Source of the DNA: Christensenellaceae bacterium
Lineage (GTDB): Bacteria > Bacillota > Clostridia > Christensenellales > DTU072
Assembly (NCBI GenBank): GCA_031259085.1
Contig: JAIRMA010000061.1
Span: forward strand, 46,740 to 110,739
Length of the DNA stretch: 64,000 nt
Reading direction: 5' to 3'
Below, in pieces: positions 17,945 to 28,692 of this stretch (position 1 is the stretch's first letter; every line of letters begins with the position of its first letter). The notes beneath the pieces were generated by a model, which saw only the letters and a program-made list of their open reading frames with translations, did not search any database and was not told the origin of the DNA. Made by a program: the position numbers and the translations under genes.

Positions 17945-18680
17945 ATTTAATTTTAAAGCAAAGCTCCTATCTCTTGTTGATATCATCAAAAACTTAATAA
18001 GACAATACTTTAAAGACGTCAATTCAATTGATTATATGATCTCTTTGCCAAATCCTTTAGAGCCAGATGAGGAAGCAAAAATGATCGCTTTAAATGAGAC
18101 TGGAGATAATAAGGCACGTAATATCTTAATAGAGCATAATTTAAGGCTCGTGGTTTATATTGCAAAACGATTTGATAATACCGGGATGGATATAGAGGAA
18201 TTGATATCCGTAGGAACTTGGGGGCTCATAAAAGCAGTAAAATCATATAATTCAGAAAAAAAAATCAAGCTCGCTACTTATGCTAGTAGATGCATCGAAA
18301 ATGAAATTCTAATGTTCTTAAGAAAAATGGTCAGAATAAAAACTGAAGTTAGTATTGACGCTCCAATCAACGCAGATAACGATGGGCATAAACTTTTGTT
18401 AAGTGACGTATTAGGAAGTGAGGCTGATCAAATATACCTAGATTTTGAATTAAACGATGAGACAAATACTTTGCGAGAGCTGTTTTCCACTTTGGATAAA
18501 CGTGATAAGAAAATCATATGCTTAAGATATGGCCTATTCGGTGTAGAAGAAAAAACTCAAAAAGAAATAGCAGATGAAATGCAGATTTCACAATCATACA
18601 TAAGTAGACTAGAAAAACGAATAATAGAAAAACTAAGGAATGATTTCAATAAAAAAACCACTCCCTCAATCGATATTTAA
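17937..18680 (+). CDS. sigE: RNA polymerase sporulation sigma factor SigE
   Basis: Sigma-70 region 2 (NLRLVVYIAKRFDNTGMDIEELISVGTWGLIKAV), N-terminal pro-sequence, next to spoIIGA. Confidence 0.93.
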   Translation: MNKFNFKAKLLSLVDIIKNLIRQYFKDVNSIDYMISLPNPLEPDEEAKMIALNETGDNKARNILIEHNLRLVVYIAKRFDNTGMDIEELISVGTWGLIKAVKSYNSEKKIKLATYASRCIENEILMFLRKMVRIKTEVSIDAPINADNDGHKLLLSDVLGSEADQIYLDFELNDETNTLRELFSTLDKRDKKIICLRYGLFGVEEKTQKEIADEMQISQSYISRLEKRIIEKLRNDFNKKTTPSIDI

Positions 18681-18761
18681 ATATAATTATAGTTAAATAA
18701 TATCATTTAAATGCTGTTTGTTTAGAATTTTTAATAGGAGAAATCATTGTTTTAAAATGCT

Positions 18762-20699
18762 TTATGTTTGCTCAAATTTAATTTCACTTGCCGGAGCATT
18801 AGTGTTAACTCCTGCAAACTGGCTTTGATACAATTCATAATAGAAACTCCTTTTGGCCATTAAGGATTCATGATTTCCCTGTTCAACAACATCCCCATGG
18901 TTCATAACGAGTATGATAGCAGCACTCTTTATTGTAGATAGTCTATGTGCAATAACAAAGCTGGTACGTCCCTCCATCATTGCAAGCATTGCACTTTGAA
19001 TATATTTTTCTGTTCGTGTATCAACAGAGCTTGTTGCCTCATCCAAAATTATAATCTTAGGATTTTTAAGAATCGCCCTGGCAATTGTTAACAACTGCTT
19101 CTGTCCTTGACTTATATTAGAGGCATCCTCATTCAATACTGTATCATAACCATTCTCCATGGTTTCAATAAAAGGATGTGCATAAGCCTTTTGAGCAGCA
19201 AGGACTATTTCCTCTCTGGTTGCTTCACTATTTCCATACGCTATGTTTTCTGCGACAGTCCCGTTAAATAACCATGTGTCTTGTAAAACCATTCCGTATA
19301 AGCTTCTTAATGAATCTCTTGTATATTCCTGAAAGTCAGTCCCGTCAATATATATAGCTCCATTATCTATGTCATAAAATCTCATTAATAAATTAACCAG
19401 AGTTGTCTTCCCAGCACCAGTAGGACCTACTATTGCTATTGACTCGCCAGCCCTTACCTGTAAGTTCATGTCAGTTATTAGTTTCTTAGTTTTGTCATAT
19501 GAAAATGCTAAATGCTCTATGTCAATAGCGCCTGTTATCATTGAAACATCAGTTTTAAGCCCGACCTCACTAGTCATTTCATCGAGATCAAATATCTCAA
19601 AAACCCTCTCGGCAGCCGCCATTGCAGTTTGAATTGTGTTTGCAATATTGCTTATTTGCTCTATCGGTTGAGCAAAATTTCTTGTGTATTGTAATAACGC
19701 TTGTATATCACCAATCGTTATTATACCTTGCCCAGCCCTGAACCCACCAGATACACAAATTCCTACATAGGCCAAATTATTTATGAATTTTATTGTTGGT
19801 AAAATTATCCCGGCTAAAAATTGCGATTTTCTTGTGGCACTCTTTAATTGCGAGTTAATCGTTTTGTATTTTTCTATACTGTCTTCTTCTCTGTTATATA
19901 GTTTTATAATAGAATGTCCAGTATACATTTCTTCTATATGACCGTTTAATTCGCCGATTCGCTTCTGCTGTTTAGCAAACTCTACTTGTGAGTATTTAAT
20001 TATAATATTACTTGCGAGCAATAACAATGGTAAACTTACAAGCGCAATGATCGATAACAACCAGTCTATCCTTATCATCATTATAAATACACCAATTACT
20101 GTCATAACACCCGTTATAATTTGATTAATGCTCTCTTGTAATGTTATAGACACCATTTCAATATCGTTTGTCACGCGTGATAATATGTCCCCTGTGGGGG
20201 TTTGATCAAAATATGCTAGTGCTACTTTATCCAATTTGTCTTTCACGTTAATTCTCATTCGTCTAACAACGCGTTGACTCATTACAGCCGCTATTAGACC
20301 GCTGGCAAACTGGAATAATGCATTCAAAACATATAGCGCAGCACAGGTCCATAATACTGGAGCAATATACGTATTAAGTCTGTTATTGCCTGAAGGGGAT
20401 ATATCTGTAAAAAATTGTAGACTTTCAACTAACGCATTTGTTACTTTCTTCATTATATCCGGGACCCAGATTAAAAACCATGACCCGACAGCGGCTAATG
20501 CTATCATTAGTAATAGTAGTACAATCTGAGGCTTTAAATACTTTATCAAACGCTTGAGAGTTCCACCAAAATTTTTGGCCTTTTCAACTGGCTCCAGCGC
20601 TTCCGCAGCACTATTAATGCCAAGAGCTCCGCCTAAATTGAATCCCTTTGATTCTTGTTGTTTTAAATCAGTGAGCTGCTTTTCGTCATATTCACTCAT
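18762..20699 (-). CDS. ABC exporter, fused permease/ATPase
   Basis: Walker A GPTGAGKTT, LSGQ-like ISQGQKQ, Walker B IIILDEATS. Confidence 0.93.
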   Translation of the reverse strand: MSEYDEKQLTDLKQQESKGFNLGGALGINSAAEALEPVEKAKNFGGTLKRLIKYLKPQIVLLLLMIALAAVGSWFLIWVPDIMKKVTNALVESLQFFTDISPSGNNRLNTYIAPVLWTCAALYVLNALFQFASGLIAAVMSQRVVRRMRINVKDKLDKVALAYFDQTPTGDILSRVTNDIEMVSITLQESINQIITGVMTVIGVFIMMIRIDWLLSIIALVSLPLLLLASNIIIKYSQVEFAKQQKRIGELNGHIEEMYTGHSIIKLYNREEDSIEKYKTINSQLKSATRKSQFLAGIILPTIKFINNLAYVGICVSGGFRAGQGIITIGDIQALLQYTRNFAQPIEQISNIANTIQTAMAAAERVFEIFDLDEMTSEVGLKTDVSMITGAIDIEHLAFSYDKTKKLITDMNLQVRAGESIAIVGPTGAGKTTLVNLLMRFYDIDNGAIYIDGTDFQEYTRDSLRSLYGMVLQDTWLFNGTVAENIAYGNSEATREEIVLAAQKAYAHPFIETMENGYDTVLNEDASNISQGQKQLLTIARAILKNPKIIILDEATSSVDTRTEKYIQSAMLAMMEGRTSFVIAHRLSTIKSAAIILVMNHGDVVEQGNHESLMAKRSFYYELYQSQFAGVNTNAPASEIKFEQT

Positions 20700-23605
20700 A
20701 GCCCGAGTTCCTCCTCGCTCATTTGTGATAATGCAATATCACGATACAACTTACAATTCTTCACAAGCCAATCGTGTTTGCCATGCCCGACTATTGCACC
20801 GTCATCTAAAACAATGATATCATCTGCATCCATTATAGTACCTATTCTCTGCGCCACTATAATCGTAGCGCTATCCTTAGTTATGCCTTTTAAAGCCATT
20901 CTTAAATTCTTATCTGTTCTGAAATCAAGAGCAGAAAAACTATCATCGAATATCAATATTTCAGGGCGTCTAACTATTGCTCTTGCTATAGATAGGCGTT
21001 GTTTTTGTCCACCACTAAAGTTTCTGCCACCTTGTTCAACTCTGCTTTCTAAGCCGTTCTCTTTGTCTCTAACAAAACTACCACTTTGTGCAATTTCCAA
21101 AGCACTCCAAAAATCTTCTTCTGTAGCATCTTCTTTTCCATATTGAAGGTTTGATTTTATTGTTCCAGAAAACAACATAGAACGTTGAGGCACAAACCCA
21201 ATTTTGTGACGCAATTCTTCTTGGTTAATCTCCTTGATTGGGATTCCATCTATGTATATCTCTCCTGAATCTATATCGTAAAAGCGTGGGATTAAATTTA
21301 TAATAGACGTTTTCCCGCTACCTGTGCCACCAACTATAGCTGTCACTTGACCTTTCTTTGCATGGAATGTAATATTCTCAAGAATATTCTTTGAAGCGTC
21401 TTTTGAATATTTAAAACATACATTGTCAAATCTAACGCTCCCAACCTCATTATAATTATTATTTGGATTATCAGGATCTAAGATAGTTAAATCTGTCTCA
21501 AGAACCTTGTTTATTCGAAGTGCGGAAGCAGATGCACGTGGGAACATTACGAATACAGTAGCTAACATGACTAATGCCATCATTATTTGTGTAATATACT
21601 GAATGACAGCCATCATGTCCCCAACATTTATGTCCTCATTATTGGCAATTTGTTTGCTTGCCGTCCACACAATTCCTACCATCGTACAGTTCATGCAAAC
21701 AGCAATTAACGGAGCTAAAACGGCGACATATTTATTAACTTTTATGGAAAGTTTTGTCAATGTCTCATTGACATCCTGAAATCGTTTGCGTTCTCTATCT
21801 TGCTGATTAAATGCCCTCACAACGCGAATCCCTGTTATTCCTTCTCTCATTATTAGTGTCAATCTATCTACTTTTGTTTGAATTAAAGTGAATAGAGGGA
21901 ATACGATTTTTGCTGCTACTACTGAGGCCACTACCAAAATTGGGAATGGGTATAGTAAGTTTACTGTCATAGCAACACTCTTTTGTCCTGCTAGAATAAC
22001 ACCACCTATTATGGTGAAAGGGGCAATTAAAAATGTGCGTAGAATTAATAAGAAAACTGTCTGTATTTGATTAATATCATTAGTTGATCTAGTTATCAAA
22101 CTAGCAGTAGAAAACTTATCAAACTCATTCAGAGCAAATGTTTCAACTTTAGAAAATATATCGATTCTAATCTTAGACGAAAACTCAGAAGCCACATGCG
22201 CACTAATCATTGCAGCAATTATAGCAGCCATACAAGCTGCAACGGTTAATAGAAGCATCATTCCACCACGTTCTAATATATATTTAAAATCGCGGGTTTG
22301 AATTGTGTCACCATCTGGTAATAAGGTTTCTTTTCCTGTTGTAAGTTCCTTTACTAAATTTTTGGCGGACGCTGTGCCAGTAGGTGATAACTTCAAGTAG
22401 TTAAGAAGCTTAATCCAAAATATCTCGAATCCAGAGACATCATGATTGTAATATTTTTCTACAAGTTTGATTATCTTGTTTTGATTTTTTGTTTTGGAAT
22501 TTAATAGATTATCTAAAACAATCAAATCGTCTTTGTAATATGTAGTTATACTTAATAGCTGTTGTCTAATCGTCGAAGCTGTGCTAGTATCAAAGCCTTT
22601 ATCTACTACTAGTATTTCATACAAAAGCTCAGCATTATATTCGTTTGCTAGTTCCTGGGCTCTCTCGTCAGTTATTCCCAATTGATGATCTACCCATTTA
22701 TCTCCAGAATATTTGTATGCATAGGCCAGTGAATTAGTGCACATTATAACTTCATAGTCAGGCATTGCAACTGGCCTACCAGTCTCAGAAGCGCTTTCAT
22801 TATAATATTCTTTACCATCATCATCTACATCGTAAATATAAATTAATTTGTTTGATTCAAGAGGATGTCCATATTCGTCAGTCGGAATTCGTTCCCCGCC
22901 TTCATCTAACGGGATCGGCATTAGGTTGCCATATTCACTGTGCTTCATGTTCATGATACATGCAGTAATAATCTTTCTGTTAGTATCATTATTCATTGCA
23001 TCTTCATCGTCATCATCGTCTGCTTCTAATAATTTATTTACAGTTAAATATCCAGAATCCTCACTATCCCCGTCAACAGGTAGCGTGTTCGGATCATTTG
23101 GATCAAAAAGAATTAAGGTGTTTATAATATCTTTTATGATTTCTTGTTCTTCTGGAGTATAATCTACGTCGTAATTAGGATTCTTCTTTTTATATACGTC
23201 TAATCCGTCCAGGAAAGGCGTTATTACTTCTTCAAATAATTCCCTGCTATCTTTTATTGGAATATCTTTAAAAACTATACGTGAGTTAAGTGTTCCATTC
23301 TCAATTTCATTTAGGGATTTAGCCAGATCAAAAGTCGAAAACCCATCGTTCATTTCAAACACTGGTATTTCATCTGAATTATATCCTTTTAGAGTCTTTT
23401 CACTATCAATCCCGCTAATGCTAGCTGGCTTATCCATTTTTAAACTTTTGTATTGGGGTTCGTAATCTAAATAAATGCCGTCATCAATTATTTCAGACAT
23501 TTTTTCGGGCAGGTATAACTCAGCAATAGCTTGACCCGCCACAAGACCAATTATTAAAACTAATAATACCGCCATAGGTTTTAGATTTCGAAATAATTTA
23601 AACAT
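20696..23605 (-). CDS. ABC exporter, fused permease/ATPase with ~400-aa insertion between TM1 and TM2
   Basis: GGTGSGKTS, FSGGQKQR, ILIFDDSFSALD; overlaps partner 18762..20699. Confidence 0.93.
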   Translation of the reverse strand: MFKLFRNLKPMAVLLVLIIGLVAGQAIAELYLPEKMSEIIDDGIYLDYEPQYKSLKMDKPASISGIDSEKTLKGYNSDEIPVFEMNDGFSTFDLAKSLNEIENGTLNSRIVFKDIPIKDSRELFEEVITPFLDGLDVYKKKNPNYDVDYTPEEQEIIKDIINTLILFDPNDPNTLPVDGDSEDSGYLTVNKLLEADDDDDEDAMNNDTNRKIITACIMNMKHSEYGNLMPIPLDEGGERIPTDEYGHPLESNKLIYIYDVDDDGKEYYNESASETGRPVAMPDYEVIMCTNSLAYAYKYSGDKWVDHQLGITDERAQELANEYNAELLYEILVVDKGFDTSTASTIRQQLLSITTYYKDDLIVLDNLLNSKTKNQNKIIKLVEKYYNHDVSGFEIFWIKLLNYLKLSPTGTASAKNLVKELTTGKETLLPDGDTIQTRDFKYILERGGMMLLLTVAACMAAIIAAMISAHVASEFSSKIRIDIFSKVETFALNEFDKFSTASLITRSTNDINQIQTVFLLILRTFLIAPFTIIGGVILAGQKSVAMTVNLLYPFPILVVASVVAAKIVFPLFTLIQTKVDRLTLIMREGITGIRVVRAFNQQDRERKRFQDVNETLTKLSIKVNKYVAVLAPLIAVCMNCTMVGIVWTASKQIANNEDINVGDMMAVIQYITQIMMALVMLATVFVMFPRASASALRINKVLETDLTILDPDNPNNNYNEVGSVRFDNVCFKYSKDASKNILENITFHAKKGQVTAIVGGTGSGKTSIINLIPRFYDIDSGEIYIDGIPIKEINQEELRHKIGFVPQRSMLFSGTIKSNLQYGKEDATEEDFWSALEIAQSGSFVRDKENGLESRVEQGGRNFSGGQKQRLSIARAIVRRPEILIFDDSFSALDFRTDKNLRMALKGITKDSATIIVAQRIGTIMDADDIIVLDDGAIVGHGKHDWLVKNCKLYRDIALSQMSEEELGL

Positions 23606-24460
23606 GTATCCTCGCAGTATTTATTAAACATATAAATACTCTTCTCTTGTGCTAGACAATATACACAATATTTTAACATTTAAAGTACTATTTGTCAAGA
23701 TTACCAGGATCTCTAAAAATGAAGGCGTTTTAAAATTAGGACTTTTAATATCTCCTGCTGCTTTAAATAAAGTTTTGTTTCATATCCTGGCGCTTTAGGT
23801 GTTTTTTATTTTTCTTTATAGTTATCCTAAATATCAATTGTCAGCTCAGAAGTGCTTTATCAAATTTTTTAGTTAACTTTTTAAACTGAAAATTATTGTT
23901 TATTAATACAATATTAAATGCTAAAACATAGAAATCTTGAGTTTGAATATTTTTATGACTTAGTTGTAAAACATAAGCAAAAGTAATGATCTTAACTAAA
24001 GCTACTCACTTAGTTATTATATAACCACAGCTATTTTAACACATAAGTGATTTAATGGATTAACACACTAGATGATACCCCCCAGGCGGGCATTTTATTT
24101 GTAGTTTTGTTTTAAATGGTTAATTTGTGCCCTTAAAAAACATTGTAGGTATTGTAGGCTTGTGCTTTTAGTAATTTCGTAGAGTTCTTCTGACACTTGA
24201 GATCTTTAATACTGTTATGCTACAATATTAACACTTTCGAGCTGTTCTGATTTTATCATCTCTCAAACCTTTTAATATCTAAAATTAAAAAAACCTTAGA
24301 ATTAATCCTATACCAGTTGACTAAAAATTTGTGACATGGATATGTTTATTGTAATAATAATTAGTTAAAAAATTCTAATGCTAATTGATTTTTGGTTTAA
24401 ACTGTGATTATGAAGAATTCGCTTTAAACAGGTAGTGTTACTAAAGTTAAATTTTCGAAA

Positions 24461-25003
24461 TTAAACAACTTCACTCGAATCAATTCGTGTTATTGATTCG
24501 ATTACAATCGGTGGATAAGGAAAATCTGTGAATAAGGCGTTTATAACAGCAGTCGGAGCTTCGTTTAGCTCCATTAATGTCTCCATGCTCTCTTCGTCAG
24601 CAATCCGCCCAAAGGCCGCATAATGCCCGTCTAAATGAGTTGATGTAGCAGTGCAAATAAAAAACTGAGTAGATGCAGAATCTTTTTCTTTACTCCTAGC
24701 CATAGAAATAACGCCTTTTTCGTGTTTAATATAGTTTCTATTAAAGTCATTTGAGAAAAACTCCCCAAATATCGTAGGCATTTCCTCAGCGTCTGCTATC
24801 ATTTTATCTATCACTTTATGCCCTCCAGCCTGAACCATGAAATCTGGAATGATGCGATGAAAGCATAATCCTTGGTAATATCCGCGGTCTACTAAAGACA
24901 TGAAGTTTTCAACTGTACCAGGTGCACTTTGTGGATCCAATATCAAGCGCATCTGTCTTCTATCTGCTAGCTTTATTAGAATCCTTATTTGTTTATTAAC
25001 CAT
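24461..25003 (-). CDS. Cyclophilin-type peptidyl-prolyl cis-trans isomerase
   Basis: GLCFHRIIPDFMVQAG, STQFFICTA. Confidence 0.93.
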   Translation of the reverse strand: MVNKQIRILIKLADRRQMRLILDPQSAPGTVENFMSLVDRGYYQGLCFHRIIPDFMVQAGGHKVIDKMIADAEEMPTIFGEFFSNDFNRNYIKHEKGVISMARSKEKDSASTQFFICTATSTHLDGHYAAFGRIADEESMETLMELNEAPTAVINALFTDFPYPPIVIESITRIDSSEVV

Positions 25004-25086
25004 TATATTCCTTATTATTAATTTATTGTCTTTTAGTAGTGACTCTTAAAGCAATCAAAATTTAATTTCATTCTAATGAGAATTAA

Positions 25087-25440
25087 TTACTTATTCAAAT
25101 TCAAGATATTAATCCAAAAAATAAACTTTAACATTTCTTCTATATAAGGTTCATCTACTATTTTGTATCCCATAATCATATAATCATCTTCTATAACTTC
25201 AACAAAGCACAGTTTCTTCTGAACTAAAAAAATTGATTTGCCTAATTCCTCAAACCTTATTTTTGAAGGAATTAAAACTAAATAGTTCTTTCCAGTAAGT
25301 TCATGGTTTATTACTGCAACCTCGTTATATTTAATAGACGCACTCTTTTTAGGATCTAAGGATGCGCCGCTTATTTTGCTTTTTACATAGTGATCTGGCA
25401 ACAATTTACAATTAAAATAATCGTATCCACCATCGTTCAT
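25087..25440 (-). CDS. DUF1292-like protein
   Basis: Similar architecture to the 25502..25873 product; NYLVLIPSK core. Confidence 0.5.
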   Translation of the reverse strand: MNDGGYDYFNCKLLPDHYVKSKISGASLDPKKSASIKYNEVAVINHELTGKNYLVLIPSKIRFEELGKSIFLVQKKLCFVEVIEDDYMIMGYKIVDEPYIEEMLKFIFWINILNLNK

Positions 25441-25501
25441 GTCATCTCCTGTTAAAAACGCACTATATTATAAATTTATAGATTATACAGTTTATATCAT
25501 C

Positions 25502-25873
25502 TTAATGCTTACAATTTGGATCATCACAAGAGTGATGTCCGCAATCACACTCGTCATCTTCATCGTATATTTCTGTTATTCTGTCGGCAAATGTCTTGTC
25601 AAGTTCATCTATAAGAGTATCGTCCTCTACTACTGTAACGGTTTCTACATCACCAGAATATTCTATTTCAGCAAACATTATCTCTAATATATCATCTTCC
25701 TCACGAGTTTCTGAGGTAGCTTCTGCTAATGCTAGATAGTTTTTGCCTTTATGCTCAAAAGGAAGAATTATATTGAAATCTACATCATTACCCTCAGCAT
25801 CAGTAAAGGTTAATATATCCTCAAATTCATCATCGTCTTCAAATTCATCTATATTAAGTCTGTCATCACTCAT
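25502..25873 (-). CDS. DUF1292 domain-containing protein (YrzB-like)
   Basis: LTFTDAEGNDVDFNIILPFEHKGKNYLALAEA. Confidence 0.8.
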   Translation of the reverse strand: MSDDRLNIDEFEDDDEFEDILTFTDAEGNDVDFNIILPFEHKGKNYLALAEATSETREEDDILEIMFAEIEYSGDVETVTVVEDDTLIDELDKTFADRITEIYDEDDECDCGHHSCDDPNCKH

Positions 25874-26222
25874 GTCAAACTCTCCTAAATTAAAAATTAT
25901 TACTCACAAAACGCATCCTAAACTACAATAATGTTAGTTTTACAAAAAAGATTTGTGCTATCAACAAATATCGTTTTATTGTTGTATCACATTAATTAAT
26001 TAATATCCAACTAATAATTTTCATTATAATACAGATGAAAAGTTTTTTGTGTATTGTATTAATATATACCATTTTAACAACGTTGTCAAGAATAATAATA
26101 GTAATAACTTATTGCCTGCAAAAAAATAAAACAACTAGTCAGCAACTAAAAATATGATATAGAATTTTGATTAAATTCTAGATTCTTATTAAAATAAACT
26201 TAAATGGTTAATTATACTATAC

Positions 26223-26930
26223 CTATTTAACCTTTTGTTTTAATTCTTCAATAATTGTACTATCATTAATCATAATATAATCTTCAACCCCATTATCTAA
26301 TACTTTTTTTTCGCAAAACTTAAGTTGCTTTAAGTCTTTCTTATATTTTTGACTCTCGCTATATGGATAAAGTGTTAGATATGTTTTATCGTCATACGAT
26401 ACTTCAAACATTACCTCAAATGTATCTTCACTCCCATTTTCATTTTCAAATGTCAATAAATCAATCACTTCAGGTGATGAATCTTCAGATGGGGCATTTT
26501 TCACAATTTTCTTATTGTTTATCTTATCCAAATAACACTGCAAAATGATTGTCGCGGCTACTTTATCAATTACAGTTTTTCTTTTACTACGTCTGAGCCC
26601 AGAATCAATCAAGAGTCTTTCTGCTTGATTAGTTGTATAACGCTCGTCTTGATATTCTATCTTGCGTGTAGTTAATTTCTGGAGTGTTTTTACAAATTCA
26701 ATTGTCTTTTCAGCTTGTCTTCCATTTGTTCCATCAATTTTCAATGGCATCCCAGCGACAATCGTATCAACATTATTTTTTTTACAAAATTCCTCAATAT
26801 GCTCAGCGTCCTTTATGGTATCATGTGATCTCTTATAGGTTTCATATGCACAAGCTATTGTTCCAGTAATATCACTTATAGCGACCCCGATTTTCGAATC
26901 ACCAATATCTAAAGCAACCGTTTTCATCAT
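26223..26930 (-). CDS. ruvX: RuvX/YqgF Holliday-junction resolvase fused to C-terminal DUF1292-like domain
   Basis: VALDIGDSKIGVAISD, YQDERYTTNQAERLL, then LLTFENENGSEDTFEVMFEVSYDDKTYLTLYP. Confidence 0.88.
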   Translation of the reverse strand: MMKTVALDIGDSKIGVAISDITGTIACAYETYKRSHDTIKDAEHIEEFCKKNNVDTIVAGMPLKIDGTNGRQAEKTIEFVKTLQKLTTRKIEYQDERYTTNQAERLLIDSGLRRSKRKTVIDKVAATIILQCYLDKINNKKIVKNAPSEDSSPEVIDLLTFENENGSEDTFEVMFEVSYDDKTYLTLYPYSESQKYKKDLKQLKFCEKKVLDNGVEDYIMINDSTIIEELKQKVK

Positions 26931-26987
26931 TATCCTTATTCAAAGCCTAGATTCAAGGGCGGTAGCCCGCCCTCAACCTAAATATTC

Positions 26988-27527
26988 TTAGTAATTTTTT
27001 GCAACTTCCTCAAAATAAGCTTTGGGATGTTTACATACAGCACAAAGCTCAGGTGCTTTATCAGCTACAACAATATTGCCACAATTTCTGCAAATCCATG
27101 CTATTTTTCCATCTCTGATAAAAACGGATCCATCTTGAACTCTTGCGGCTAGTGCCCTGTAGCGTTCTTCGTGTTCTTTTTCGATCGCGGCAACGCCTCT
27201 AAATTGAGCGGCTAGCTCTAGAAATCCTTCCTCTTCTGCTTCTTTAGCAAACGTAGCATACATGTCAGTCCACTCGTAATTTTCACCACTAGCCGCTGCT
27301 ATCAAATTATCCGCAGTTGCATTAATGCCTTGCAAAGCTTTGAACCAGAGTTTTGCGTGCTCTTTTTCGTTATCAGCTGTTTCTTGAAAAATAGCTGATA
27401 TCTGTTCATAACCATCTTTTTTAGCTTGCGATGCATAGAAAGTATATTTGTTTCTTGCCATACTTTCGCCAGCAAAAGCTTCTAAAAGGTTCTTCTCGGT
27501 TTTTGTGCCTTTAAGTGTCTTTTCCAT
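26988..27527 (-). CDS. rbr: Rubrerythrin
   Basis: [28 protein letters not shown] ferritin-like domain; C-terminal rubredoxin-type [10 protein letters not shown]...CAVCKHPK. Confidence 0.95.
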   Translation of the reverse strand: MEKTLKGTKTEKNLLEAFAGESMARNKYTFYASQAKKDGYEQISAIFQETADNEKEHAKLWFKALQGINATADNLIAAASGENYEWTDMYATFAKEAEEEGFLELAAQFRGVAAIEKEHEERYRALAARVQDGSVFIRDGKIAWICRNCGNIVVADKAPELCAVCKHPKAYFEEVAKNY

Positions 27528-27849
27528 AATTTGAACTCCTTGACATAATTGTCAACCATTTTTGTTTTTCACTATTATTATTATATGTGCACCACGTCAT
27601 TTAGGGAAGACATATAAATAGTTTATCTTTTATTTTATCAGATAAAAAAATATTTAACTCATCTTGATTGCCAATTTTCATGTAATTTAATAATTATAGT
27701 CTTTTACCTCTGATTTGTCAAACCTTATTATAATAACGCACATGGAGCATGAATAATGTCGGCAATTTTGAGCTAAGCCTTTTAATTTTTGCTTTCTACA
27801 ATCTAAAAGTCATGATCCTATTTTCCAGTTAGTTAGGCACTATAAGCTT

Positions 27850-28358
27850 TAGATATTCCTTTGATTTGCCGTTAATTCACCGATGACAAGATCTTTTTCA
27901 AAAACCTTACATTATAAGATTGCGCATTTCTTTAATAGTACTAGCTAATGTTTATATATCATTGATATTTCCCTACATAACGAAAATACAGCGGCATTTT
28001 AGCTTTTATATCAACAGACAATATTAGACACGAGTTTCTTTTTCAATTCCTCCATTATGGTGCCCACATCCACATAGAGGAAAATCGATTTCATTAGGTA
28101 GCTCTGTACTATCTATTATTATGCCATTATCACTAGTATATTCATTCATGTATTTTTCAAAAAATCTCTGATGTAATTTTTCTGATCCTAACTTTTTCAA
28201 GAAAAGGCTTATGTCTTGAGATTTAATTTTTGCGTCTTTACACAATATTTTTGCATAATTGCCATTATACCAAGTCGATGCATGGTTAAATGCATTTTTA
28301 CTTAGAATTCTGTAATATAGTAATGACATCAAAGTATCATGATCCTTCCAATTTCCAT
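27850..28358 (-). pseudogene. Degraded IS1634/IS4-type transposase
   Basis: IIIDSTELPNEIDFPLCGCGHHNGGIEKETR, then +1-frame LILSVDIKAKMPLYFRYVG, then TLASTIKEMRNL with stops. Confidence 0.7.
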
Positions 28359-28692
28359 TAATTTTAGTTTTTTTGATTTTTGACAGACGCTAATAAAGTC
28401 CTTTAATTAATTCGTTTTAATTAGTTTTTTCAATGTGTTAAGTATTCGATATTAAAGTATTAATGAAATGCGATTTATAATACACCATGCTCAAAATGCT
28501 ATGTCGGATTTCATATATGACTCTGTTTTAAAGTATTTTTCAAAGCAACTTAAAAATCTGGTTTTATTCGAGTCTTTTTTGGTTTAAATCCTTCTAAGGT
28601 AATGGCACAGATATTCGCGCTATTCTTTTTTGGTTTTTTAAAACGGTAGCTTTACCGCATTTTTTTTAAATAATAAACTAATTAAATTGCTC

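Noticed and set aside
24060-24100. C-rich tract ACCCCCCAGGCGGGC in an AT-rich gap
   Set aside because: Similar C6 tracts occur near 58.75 and 58.88 kb, but no shared structure could be defined.
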